A stretch of DNA of 64,000 bases from Muscardinus avellanarius. Lineage: Eukaryota > Chordata > Mammalia > Rodentia > Gliridae. Shown piece by piece: positions 11,520 through 64,000 of this stretch (position 1 is its first letter; every line of letters begins with the position of its first letter). The stretch lies in contig OY726565.1 of the NCBI GenBank assembly GCA_963383645.1, forward strand, positions 25,832,966-25,896,965, given 5' to 3'. The notes beneath the pieces were generated by a model. That model worked only from the letters and a program-made list of their open reading frames with translations, was not told the DNA's origin and did not search any database. The position numbers and the translations under genes were made by a program.

Positions 11520-11692
11520 AGCAGGGTGTGGCTGAGATAGGAGGATCACATAGGTTCGAAGCCAGCCTCCACTAGCTTAAAAGACCCTGTTTCCAAGTAA
11601 AATATATTAAAATAGGTCTGGGAGTGTAGCCCAGAGGTAAAAGGCCCCTGGGTTCCATCCCTAGTACCACCAAAATAATAATAATAATAAAA
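11520..11692 (+). mobile_element. Dimeric SINE, 5' deleted
   Basis: The left half lacks the central TGCTTGTAATCCC part; AGGTTCGAAGCCAGCCTC and GTCTGGGAGTGTAGCCCAG are clear. It mixes type B CTTAAAAGACCC with type A CCCCTGGGTTCC, and ends in AATAATAAT. Confidence 0.85.
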
Positions 11693-12060
11693 AAGTTAAA
11701 TGAAACTAAAATTCAGTTTCTGTCATACAAGTCACATTTTAATTGTTGAGAAACCATATGTTGCTTGTTCCCTTAGAGTTGGAGAGAACAGCTCTATTGG
11801 ACTAAGGATGACTTCCAGATTAATCAATGACTTTTTTTTCTTTGCAAGGAAGCTAACTTTTGAGGATTACAAGATAACTGGCAGATTTTTCAGCATATGA
11901 AGTGCAATTAACAGATAAATCTTTTGTCTCTTAAGGGTTTTTCAGCATAAGTTTCTCATTTAGTATCAGAGTCATTTCCTGTTTGGGTTCCCCCAATATC
12001 TTCTTCTGATTGGGGGTTTGTCATTTGCTCACTAGTGACCTAAGAAATAGCCTGGGAATC
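11693..12060. other. Intron 2 sequence, nothing assigned
   Basis: Unique-looking intronic DNA between SINEs; no exon-like segment seen. Confidence 0.4.
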
Positions 12061-12286
12061 GCCGGGCGTGGTGGCACACGCTTGTGATCCCCGCGCTTGG
12101 GAGGCAGAGACAGGAGGATCGCACGGATTCAAAGCCAGCCTCAGCTACTTAGTGAGGCTCTCAGCAATTTAGTGAGACTCTGTTTACAAATAAAATATTT
12201 AAAAAGTCTGGGAGTAAAGCCCGGAGGTAGAAAGCCTCTGGGTTCCACCCCCAGTACCACCAAAAAAAAAAAAAAAAAAAAAAAAA
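12061..12286 (+). mobile_element. Dimeric SINE, type A, young
   Basis: Near-complete: GCCGGGCGTGGTGGCACACG start, GTGAGGCTCTCAGCAATTTAG, right half with CCTCTGGGTTCCACCCCC, 24-A tail. AGCCTGGGAA flanks both sides. Confidence 0.95.
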
Positions 12287-12688
12287 GAGCCTGGGAAGGA
12301 TCTCTGAATGACCTCCAGATTATTCAGTTTTAGGCCACTTTGCCAGAATCTGGAGAATTAGGTAGAATGAACAATTTTGTCTCAGGTAACTTGGCTGATA
12401 ACAGTAGCTTCAGAGGCTCAGGTTAAAGTGTTAAGTTCTGAACCAGCCATCAGACTATGTAGTGGAGGCATGAAAATTTCTAGTGGTTGCATAAAATTCC
12501 TTGCAATGCAGTTTCCCATTCATCACTGAGTGAAAGGAAAGTCATTTGTGTGTCTTTAGTTCTGTAAAAAGGACAAACCAGGGTATTTCCTGGCTCATGG
12601 CATAAGAATCTATGTAAATCAGGGATTTCAAACTGTTAGACCACAGAAATAATTTGTTTGCTATTTGAATTTGGCTGGAAGTACACAG

Positions 12689-12741
12689 GATTTTTTATTT
12701 GTTTTTATTTGATTTTTTATTTGTTTTTTATTTGTTTTTAG
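12689..12741. repeat. TTTTTATTTG-type tandem tract
   Basis: Four to five imperfect units of TTTTTTATTTG lie just before the L1 3' end. Confidence 0.7.
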
Positions 12742-12749
12742 TTGGCAAT

Positions 12750-13135
12750 GTCTAAAATTAAAAACAAAATCATGTCACTCGCAAGAAGATGGAAAAACCT
12801 AGAGAACATTATGTTAAGTGAGATCAGCCAAGCACAGAAAGAAAAGGGACGTATATTTTCTCTAATATGTCCAAACTAGGGAGTATTAGGGATACCATAA
12901 GGACTCCAGATAATGGAGGGGAACGCAGCAAAGCTGAAATGGAAAGTTAGGAGAAGGCGGCTGAGGTTGATTAATGGATTAGCTATATTTAAATATGTGT
13001 TATAAGTGTGAATGTAGTATGGTCAACTTGGACACTCTGTGAGGAGGGAAAAGGGGAGGTGGAGGAGAGAGCAGTAAGTACTGTGTGAATGTATACCATT
13101 TTCAATATAATCCATGTGAAAATTTTTTTAAATTT
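12750..13135 (+). mobile_element. L1 3' end, 5' truncated
   Basis: Includes the end of ORF2 (GAAGATGGAAAAACCTAGAG) and 3' UTR (CTCTAATATGTCCAAACTAG; GAGGAGGGAAAAGGGGAGG). It matches 13700-13995 in reverse. Confidence 0.85.
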
Positions 13136-13699
13136 CACCTTTAGGGGAGAAAAAGACATCCAACTTCCTTTTGAAAATTTAGAAGAGCCTGATAGTGTCA
13201 GACTGGCAAGGCCTGGTAGGACCAAGTAGCAATTGCTTTGCTTTGTTTAGATTGGAAAAGAGTAGTTTATGACAAGAGGATCAAACAGAACCCTATTGAC
13301 CCTGAGTCCTCTAAATTTTTCTTTTCCCTTTTGCCTGTTCTCCTTTTCCTTTAGTCCCTTTTAATTTTTCTTCCACCAGTACATAAATATAAAAATATTT
13401 TTTTTCCCTGCGGGCAAGGGAGAGATGAAAATCACAGTGATTTATCAGTATCATTCTAGGGTATAGTTAATAAAAGAGAAGGATTTGACATCAACAATAG
13501 AACAAAAAGCATAGCAAGAGACAAGAATAATGGTGGAGAAACTAACAGACTTTAAATTTATAAAAGACTTTTATCATCAAAATGTATCCCTAATGTGTCT
13601 CTGTTTTCAGTATGTCAGTATAATTCTTTTCTCCAAATTGTTTCAGGTTAAACAGGACAAAATAATAATAGTTAATATTTATTGAATCTTTAATGTTAA
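13136..13699. other. Intron 2 sequence between two L1 ends
   Basis: About 560 bp of intronic DNA between convergent L1 3' ends. No repeat or exon assigned. Confidence 0.4.
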
Positions 13700-15075
13700 T
13701 ATATTATTTCTTTTTTATTTGTTTTTATTTTTATGTGGATCATATTGAAAATGGTATACATTCAGACGGTGCTTGGTGCCCTCTCTCCCCCACTTTCCCT
13801 TCCCCCTTCCCAACAATGACTGTCCAGGTTAACCATGCTACATTCATACTTTTACACATATTCAAATGTAGCTCTTCCATTAATTAACGCAGCCTTCTTC
13901 GTCTCCTACCCTTCCATTTCAGCTTAGCTGAGGTTTCCCCTCCATTATCTGGAGTCCCACTGGTATTTCTAATAGTCCCTAGTTAGGGCATGTTAGAGAA
14001 AACATATGTCCCTTCTCTTTCTGTGTTTGGCTGATCTCAACATAATGTTCTCCAGGACTTTTCATCTTCTTGCGAATGACATGATTTTGTTCTTCTTTAT
14101 AGCTGAGTAGAATTCCATTGTGTGTATTTCTTATAATTTTGCAATCCATTCATCTGTTGATGGAGACCTAGGTTGGTTCCATATTTTGGGTATTACGAAT
14201 TGTGCTTCTATGAACATGGGTATGCATATGCTTCTGTAGTTCTCTAATTTCAACTCCTTTGGAAAGATACCCAGGAGTGGTATAGCCGGATCATATGGTG
14301 GGTCCGTTCCCAGTTTTCTAAGGAATCTCCACACTGATCTCCATAACAGCTGAACTAGTTTGCACTCCCACCAACAGTGTAAAAGAGTTCCTCTTTCCCT
14401 GCATCTTCACCAGCATTTATTATTTGATTTCTTTATGCTTGCCACTCTGATTGGGGTTAGATGGAATCTCAGTGTAGTTTTGATTTATATTTCCTAATGG
14501 CTAATGATGATGAACATCTTTTCATGTATCGATCATTTGTATCTCTTCTTTTGTGAAGTGTCTATTCAATTCAGTTGCCTATTGCTTGTTTGGGTTGTTT
14601 TGCTAGTGTAGATTCTTTTGAGCTCTTTTTATATTCTGGATATTAGCCCTCTATCAGAGTGGTGGCTGGTAAAGATCTTCTCCCATTCTGTAGGCTTTCT
14701 CTTTAGGTTCTTGATGGTTTCCTTGGATGAGAATAAACTTTTTAGTTTGATGCCATCCCACTTGTTAATTCTTGCTTTAATTTCCTATGCTTTGGAGGTC
14801 TTGTTGAGAAAGTTACTGCCTGTGCCTATATGTTGGAGTGTTGAGCCTATGCCCTCCTCTAATAACTTCACAGTCTCTGGTCTAATTTCTACGTCTTCAG
14901 TCCATCTCGAGTTGATTGGTGTGCACGGTGAGAGGTAAGGATTTAGTTCCATCTTTCTACAAATGGATAGCCAGTTCTCCCAGTACCTTTTGTTGAAAAG
15001 GCTTTCCTTTTTCCAGCATATGTGTTTGGCCCCTTTACCAAAGATTAATTGACTATAGGTTTGTGGGTTTTTTTC
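13700..15075 (-). mobile_element. L1 3' part, 5' truncated
   Basis: On the - strand this covers the C-terminal part of ORF2 and the 3' UTR. The frame at 14131-14334 carries YDPAIPLLGI and WNQPRSPSTDEWI, typical of the ORF2 C-terminus. 14935-15030 encodes the preceding NKWYWENWLS-like region. The ORF is broken, so the copy is dead. Confidence 0.9.
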
Positions 15076-15099
15076 TGTATAAATATTAAAACTACCTAC

Positions 15100-15500
15100 T
15101 GTATTTGCCAGTGAGAATTCAGAAGTGAACAGAATAATCAGAATTTCTTGCCTGCATGGAGCTTATTTTTTAGCAAAGAAGGTACAGTAAAGACTAATAA
15201 GTAAAATCTTTACTATGTTAGATGGAGGTAAGTGCTTAGGAAAAAAATTAAACAGGGCATGTCAGGAGCAGAGTAGTAGTGTGACCAGAAAAGATCTAAT
15301 TGAGAAATTGATATCTTGAGACCAAAAGGAGGGAAAGGAACGAGTCATGTTAATTATATGGAGGGAAGAATGTTTCTGGGAACAATGAGTACAAAGGCCT
15401 TGAGATATGAATATATTGAGTATGTATGGGGAGTAGAAAGGAAATAAGTATGATTGGGCAGAGCGGTGGGCAATGAGGTCAAAGAAGTAATAGAAGAAAG
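15100..15500 (+). repeat. Ancient mammalian repeat, family not named
   Basis: Phrases such as CTTGCCTGCATGGAGCTTA and GAGTACAAAGGCCTTGAGAT match an old repeat common in mammalian genomes, from memory. I cannot name it with confidence. Confidence 0.35.
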
Positions 15501-16136
15501 AGATAATAAGCAAATAGATATAAGCAGTCTAGGTGGTAGGTAAAATATTTAGGAAACTAGAATCCTTCCATCTTTCTGCTTTATCATTCTTCAGGACTTT
15601 GTCCTAATCTGAGTGGTTAAAATAAGATTATTGTCAAGAAGATATTTCAGCCTACATAAAAACAGTGGCAATGGAGTAATATGGCAATGGCAGTGGAGTA
15701 AAAATATTCTTACCAGAAAGCAGTCCTTAGTCCTGCCTTCTGGTAAGAATGCCTATGTTCATTGCATTATGATTCCTATCTTTGCTGTGGGATGTTTCTT
15801 CCTTACATCAACCTCCGCAGCCACACTTGAAGCTAATGTTGAAAGTTTGTCTACTCTGGAGGGCACACAGTTTTCATAACCTACTTTCTATTACTGCAGG
15901 CTTGCCAGTTGGCAAGTTATGTGGTCACAAGCTTTTGTTTGCTAGCTTGTAGTTTCTTATAATGATAAATACGAATCTGTCAAAAACATAACAGGATTTT
16001 TCTTTGTTTCCATTCAGTTCTATGTGCCAGTAACTAAAGTTATTTTCTATATGCAGTTAATAGGCATGCCTTATTTATTTTTCTGTGCACCCAACGCATT
16101 TTAATGGTTTTATTTTAATGAGGTACATCCTCATCC
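15501..16136. other. Intron 2 sequence, nothing assigned
   Basis: No repeat or exon recognised. Confidence 0.4.
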
Positions 16137-16335
16137 CTTTTTTTTAAATTTTTTTGCAGTACTGGGGTTTCTGGAAGCCCTTCTACCTCTGAGCTACACT
16201 CCCAGACCTATTTTTATATTTTTATTTGGAAACAGGGTCTCTTAAGCCAGCGTGGATGGCTTCGAACCTGCACCATCCTCCTGTCTCTGCCTCCCAAGCG
16301 CAGGGATTACAAGCGTGCGCCACCATGCCCGGCTA
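16137..16335 (-). mobile_element. Dimeric SINE, type B
   Basis: GGGGTTTCTGGAAGCCCTTC and GGGTCTCTTAAGCCAGCGTG identify type B. CATCCCTT flanks both ends. Confidence 0.9.
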
Positions 16336-16834
16336 TCATCCCTTATTTTAATGGCCATTGTGTTGATGCTATCTGACACAACAGGTGGTAAATGGCAGTA
16401 ACCTTCATCTAATTTTTACTACAGAGCTGAATTCCTTTGTTTTGTCAAGAAATCTTAGAAGAATTCCTTTGGAAAAGGTGCTATTCCTTATGTAGGTTTG
16501 GAGCAATTGACTGCAAGGCCCCACATTTCTTCTCTCTTATTTTCTTCTACCTTTGCCTACAAACTAGCCACTTCTTGCCTAAGTAAACACAGGAAAGAAC
16601 CACCACCACATTCATCTGTTTTTCTGGTGGCCGTGGGCTTTTTGTGGACACCTAGTTCTGCAGGTTATTGTAGACAACAGTTTTATCACTTGTTTTGTTC
16701 CAGCATAAGAGGGTCACCAGTATTCTAGTAGTATGTTCCCTTCTTGCCTGGTATGTAATTACTAAGCTAGTGCCACATAATTCAGGATTTTGTGATAGTA
16801 GTGCCTAAATCTTATATTAATTTCTGTATTAAAA

Positions 16835-16914
16835 GGCTAATATACCAATAAAGGGATACATAAATGAAAATATTGGCTAATATGCCAATATAGGGATACA
16901 TAAATGAAAATTAA
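16835..16914. repeat. 40-bp tandem duplication
   Basis: Two adjacent 40-base copies starting GGCTAATAT and both carrying GGGATACATAAATGAAAA, with a few differences. Confidence 0.9.
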
Positions 16915-17094
16915 ATGAGGGAAAAAAAGTTTATTTCTTTTCCATACTGTTACATGATTAGGTAGTAGGGTTCCATAAAAGCAGTGCAGATATCAGAAAA
17001 CTACAGAAATGTTGGATCTAGGACTCAAATTCTAAGCCTGCATTTTATTAATTATACTATACTTAAATATATTTATCACTTCCTGATGGCTAGT

Positions 17095-17190
17095 TCACTC
17101 TTTAAGATCAGGAATTGAGCTGTCTTTGTACATATGGCAATTCCTAGGCAATAGTAGATATTCAGTAAATGTTTGAGTGAATACTTATTT
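17095..17190 (+). repeat. L2 3' end remnant
   Basis: Reads TTTAAGATCAGGAATTGAGC then TATTCAGTAAATGTTTGAGT, the L2 3' end pattern. Confidence 0.55.
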
Positions 17191-17539
17191 CATATCTAAG
17201 TAAAATAAGGCATGGAAACTTGACCAAACAACTCAGAATAAGAACCAGAGTGTCATCTAAACCCTGCACACAAGAATATATTGCATAGGAGAAACTGTCT
17301 TAGATATTATTTCCATGAAATAGGATATATCTTATATAAAGATAGCATTGTTTTGATCGATATTGAGTATTATTAGTGATATGATTATTAAAGTTGGAAA
17401 CTTTAAATTATTCAGTTTTTATAGTTGCCACTTTGGAAGTTGGCAAAGTCTGCCTTTATGATGGAGAGAAGAAAAAACTATGTTGAAGAGTGAACATGAT
17501 CTTCATTCTCAGATTTTTAGTACTTAAATTATTATACTA

Positions 17540-17600
17540 GTCATTATGAACTACATTAGGATGTGAGACTATAATGCACCAATGAAAATATAAAAAATTA
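17540..17600 (+). repeat. L1 3' tail fragment
   Basis: GGATGTGAGACTATAATGC then ACCAATGAAAATATAAAAAA resembles the tail of the L1 copy ending at 4228. Confidence 0.45.
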
Positions 17601-18038
17601 TTATACCAAGTGTAAAAGATTTTTGGTTTGTTTTTAAGCACTATTTGAAATATGAGAAAAACTGATAGAATATTTTGTCAAATATTTTAAATAGCTCATA
17701 AAGCACATAGATATGCATAAAAAACATACATACATATAAAATTTAACAAATCTACTCAGCATTATTTTAAATGAGTATTACATCTTAAGAATTAATAAGT
17801 TTATAATATTTTGAGTATTCATGACAATTGCTTTTGAACCCACTGAACTAAGAAAGTATTATACTTGAATTATACATAAGTGACTTCTTAATAGTTATAA
17901 TAATTGATGTTGATACTGTTGAAGTTATAATTTATTCCTGAGCTTATGGATGATATTTTATGTAACCTAATACTTAGTAATGAAGCATAGATAGCCTTTT
18001 TATGTTCACTATTTTGAGACATTGTTTCTTTCTCTTAG
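17601..18038. other. Intron 2 sequence, nothing assigned
   Basis: AT-rich DNA leading into the exon 3 acceptor. Confidence 0.4.
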
Positions 18039-18128
18039 GGGGAACAGTATAATTTTAACAAGAATTAGTAACTGGAAGTACAAGATTGATTATTTAATAA
18101 TGTTAAAATGAAGTTTTGATCAGCAGAG
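18039..18128 (+). other. FAM135A exon 3 (leader)
   Basis: A 90-bp segment with a strong acceptor (TTTCTTTCTCTTAG) and donor (GCAGAG|GTAAGA). Read in the frame of the FAM135A start it contains TAG, TAA and two TGA stops; the last is three codons before the exon end. It therefore cannot extend the protein upstream and fixes 20625 as the first usable in-frame ATG. It holds two 3-codon upstream ORFs (ATG at 18100 and 18108) that overlap by ATGA. Confidence 0.75.
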
Positions 18129-18961
18129 GTAAGACTATGGCATTTTCTTTGAACTTGATTCATTATAGATTCAAATACTTGATGAATTTCAATGAAGAAC
18201 TGTTTAAAAAACTGTTTTCAGGGTCTGGGATTTTAACTGACTGGCAAGGTAGCAATTAACCTGCCATACTGCCGTGAATATTGGCAGAAAACATGAGAGT
18301 CGTGGATCAAAGACACAGATGGCTTATACTCAGAGCAGTAATTAGAGTACAAGGGGGCACCTTCATATGTTACAGGTTATTAAACAGAAGAGGAACTGTG
18401 AGCTAAGAGAACCCAAGTTTTTTACAGTGGACAATAAGCCCACCTGACTTTTGCTTTGGAGAGAGACTGTTTATTACATACAACAGTAAATAGATCTGTT
18501 CTTTTCTTGTGTAAGACACTGTCTCTGACTTTTAAGACTGTGCTCTATGTAAACTTCTTTGAGATGTTAGCCTGGAACAAAAGCTGTCATTGTCTCTGTT
18601 GATAAGACATATAGAAATACCAGAGATTTACTCTAAATTGCTTTTTTAAATATGTCTAATAATTAATAAGAAAGATTGCTATTTTTTTCTGAAATAGCAA
18701 AAAGAAATACCCAACAGCGGGTAATTATTTATAAGATGCTCACATTATAATAGTTACAATTAAAAATAATATTGTATATCTGGATTATTGATTTAGGTGT
18801 TAATAAAAATAAATGAAGCAGATCACAAAATTACATGTAGATTGATCTCACTTCCATAAGAATTATACTTACTGTGCTAATATACATGAATTACAATGTA
18901 TACCAAGTTATATATTTCAACAGATAGAATTGTGAATATTTTCTTTTTTAGTCCTCTGTTT
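18129..18961. other. Intron 3 sequence, nothing assigned
   Basis: Unique-looking; no exon or repeat recognised. Confidence 0.4.
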
Positions 18962-19160
18962 TCTCCCCTACTCCCCTTCTGTAGGACTGGGAACTGAATC
19001 CAGAACATTTCTACCTCTGCACTATACTCTCAGCATTTGTTTTGTTTTGTTTTAAGACAGGGTCTTGCTAAGTTATTGTACACTGGCCTCAAGACTGCAG
19101 TCCTCCTACTTTAATCTCCCAAATACTGGGATTAAAGGCATGCACCACCATACCTGGCAT
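18962..19160 (-). mobile_element. Old dimeric SINE
   Basis: GGGAACTGAATCCAGAACATT to GCACCACCATACCTGGCA, about 20% worn by eye. The linker is TTTTGTTTTGTTTTAAGACAG. Confidence 0.8.
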
Positions 19161-19251
19161 TTCTTTTAAGCCTCTTTGAAAATAAATACTTTATTTGAGC
19201 TTTTATAATGAAGAAAAAATATATATATTTTTTAAGTTTAAAAGGAATAAT

Positions 19252-19433
19252 CAGCTGGGTGTGGTGGCACATGCTTGTAATCCCAGCGCTTGAGAGGCTG
19301 AGACAGGAGGATCACGCTGGTTCGAAGCCAGCCTCGCTGGCTTAAGAGACCCTGTTTCCAAATTAAAAATATAAAATAGGTCTGGGAGTATAGCCCGCAG
19401 GTAGAAGGGTTTCCAGGAACCCCAGTACCACCA

Positions 19434-19476
<43 letters not shown>

Positions 19477-19478
19477 AT
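19252..19478 (+). mobile_element. Dimeric SINE, type B, with (AAAT)n tail
   Basis: CTCGCTGGCTTAAGAGACCC and GGGTTTCCAGGAACCCCAGT. The tail is about 11 AAAT units. GGAATAATCA flanks both ends. Confidence 0.95.
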
Positions 19479-19640
19479 GGAATAATCATATAAGAATTCT
19501 TTTTTTTAACCAAGAAAAGCCTTTCATGGATTTAAATGGGGATTAAAGAAAGTTACTTTTTATTTTCACTGTGGAGTTACCATTATGTGCATGATAGAAC
19601 TAGAACTAGAAAAGAATAATTAGGTTGCTTAATTTTCTTC

Positions 19641-20094
19641 TTTTTTTTTTTTTTTTTTTTTGGTACTAAGATGGAACCCAGGGGCATTCTACCTCTGTGC
19701 TACACCCCCAGCCCTATTTTTCAGTCTTTTTTTTTTCTTTCTTTCTTTTTTTTTGTGGTACTGGGGATGGAACCCAGGGGCTTTCTATCTCTGGACTGTA
19801 CTCCCAGACCTATTTTATATTTTATTTGGAAACAGGGTCTCACTAAGTTGCTCAGAGCCTCACTAAGTAGCTGAGGCTGGCTTTGAACTTGTGCGATCCT
19901 CCTGTCTCAGCCTCTCAAGTGCTGGGATTACAAGCGTGCGCCACCATGCCTGACTCAGTCTTTTTATTTTTGAAACAGGGTCTCACTAAGTTGCAAAGGG
20001 CCTCGCTGAGTAATTGAGGCTGTCTGCAATCCACGATCCTCCAGTCTCAGCCTCCCAAATGCTGGGATTACAAGCGTGTGCTACCGTGCCCGGC
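19641..20094 (-). mobile_element. Dimeric SINE, type C, split by an inner SINE
   Basis: Outer copy covers 19641-19725 and 19954-20094. The break sits in the linker. TCAGTCTTTTT is duplicated around the inner copy; the outer copy itself is flanked by TTAGGTTG-like repeats. Confidence 0.9.
19727..19953 (-). mobile_element. Inner dimeric SINE, type A
   Basis: GGGGATGGAACCCAGGGGCT to GCGCCACCATGCCTGAC, with TTTCTTTC at its tail side. It is inserted in the same orientation as its host copy. Confidence 0.9.
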
Positions 20095-20285
20095 TTAGGT
20101 TGTCTAATTTTTTAAGCTGCTATTTTACTTAGAAATATAATAAAGAATATATTTGAGTAATTTATTGTATTTGTTCGCACATAAATGTATTAAAGGATAC
20201 AAATCTTAGAAAAGTATTCTAATAATATGAATCTTAAATTTAGAGAGTGGTGCTTTTTGGTAAGCATATGTGTATATGCATGGTA

Positions 20286-20512
20286 CTATTTTTGTTGTTG
20301 TAGTTTTGGTAATAGAGATTGAACTCAGAGGCATTCTACTTCTGAGCTATAGCCCCCAGCCCTATTCCCTGTTTTATTTTTAATTTTGAAACAGGGTCTC
20401 AATAGGTTGCAGTGAGCCTCTGGAAATTGGTGAGGCTGGCTGCAAACCTGCACTCCTCCTCCTGGCCTCCCAAGTACTGAGATTACAGGTGTTTTGCACC
20501 AGACCTAGTGTG
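20286..20512 (-). mobile_element. Dimeric SINE, worn
   Basis: GGTAATAGAGATTGAACTCAG, then AATTTTGAAACAGGGTCTCA; ends near GCACCAGACCTAG. It stops 70 bp before the exon 4 acceptor. Confidence 0.8.
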
Positions 20513-20561
20513 TTTAAATAACTATTTTTTACAGGTTAGCATTTTGTTGTACTTCTCCTGA

Positions 20562-63876
<43,315 letters not shown>

Positions 63877-64000
63877 GTACTTGGATTTTAAAATTCACAT
63901 TATCAAGTTATTTGAGTGGTTTCTGATTCCTACTCTAAATATTTTCTATAATAAAATGAATTAATTCATTGCTTACCTTTATTAAAATACAACAAATTGA

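Overview
The window is a vertebrate nuclear locus from a rodent, most likely of the squirrel family (Sciuridae). Two things show this. First, a multi-exon gene on the + strand with long AT-rich introns encodes a protein I recognise as FAM135A. Second, the window is packed with about 60 copies of a dimeric SINE whose left half is B1-like (starts GCCGGGCGTGGTGGCGCA, B box GGTTCGAAGCC) and whose right half is ID-like (GTCTGGGAGTGTAGC...CCCCAGTACCACC plus A tail). That B1+ID dimer is the MEN/B1-dID type known from squirrels and dormice. The species cannot be fixed from this alone.

Layout: 1-2380 is 5' flank with ancient repeats and two SINEs. 2385-3065 is a CpG island with GC boxes and an NRF1-like site, taken as the FAM135A promoter and first exon. 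Probable leader exons follow at 4892-4980 and 18039-18128. Coding starts at 20625 in exon 4 (20586-20701) and continues at 38910-38989, 48806-48945, 49049-49119, 51156-51329, 54820-54946, 55807-55960, an in-frame candidate exon at 60123-60200, and 63827-63876. All junctions are AG/GT and the frame stays open throughout. The window holds the first 291 codons (317 with the 60123 exon) of a protein of about 1,500 residues in human; the rest, including the C-terminal DUF676 hydrolase domain, lies to the right. No other host gene, tRNA, rRNA or CRISPR is supported.

Introns: these are mostly mobile elements. Younger SINEs fall into three recognisable types. Type A has CTACTTAGTGAGGCTCTCAG in the left half and GAAAGCCCCTGGGTTCC in the right. 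Type B has CTGGCTTAAGAGACCC and GAAGGGCTTCCAGGAACCCC. Type C has GGCCCTTTGCAACTCAGTGAG, an AAAGAATAAAAAATAGGGCTG linker and GTAGCTCAGAGGTAGAATGC. L1 copies include a 5' half with an intact ORF1 (32946-34670, - strand), a twin-primed 3' end (3695-4228), a convergent pair (12750-15075) and an old degraded copy (27230-31125). LTR elements include MaLR-type solo LTRs (21060-21369, 43624-44035), a MaLR with two LTRs and internal sequence (39182-41070), and a probable ERV2-type LTR (41088-41551). Old MIR and L2 remnants are scattered throughout.

There is no sign of a previously undescribed gene system. The most useful leads are the symmetric 78-bp exon, the upstream ORFs in the FAM135A leader, the ORF1-only L1 with repeated 5' UTR units, and several structured repeats. 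Repeat boundaries are read by eye and are good to roughly 5-20 bases. Family names come from memory of consensus sequences, not from a database search.
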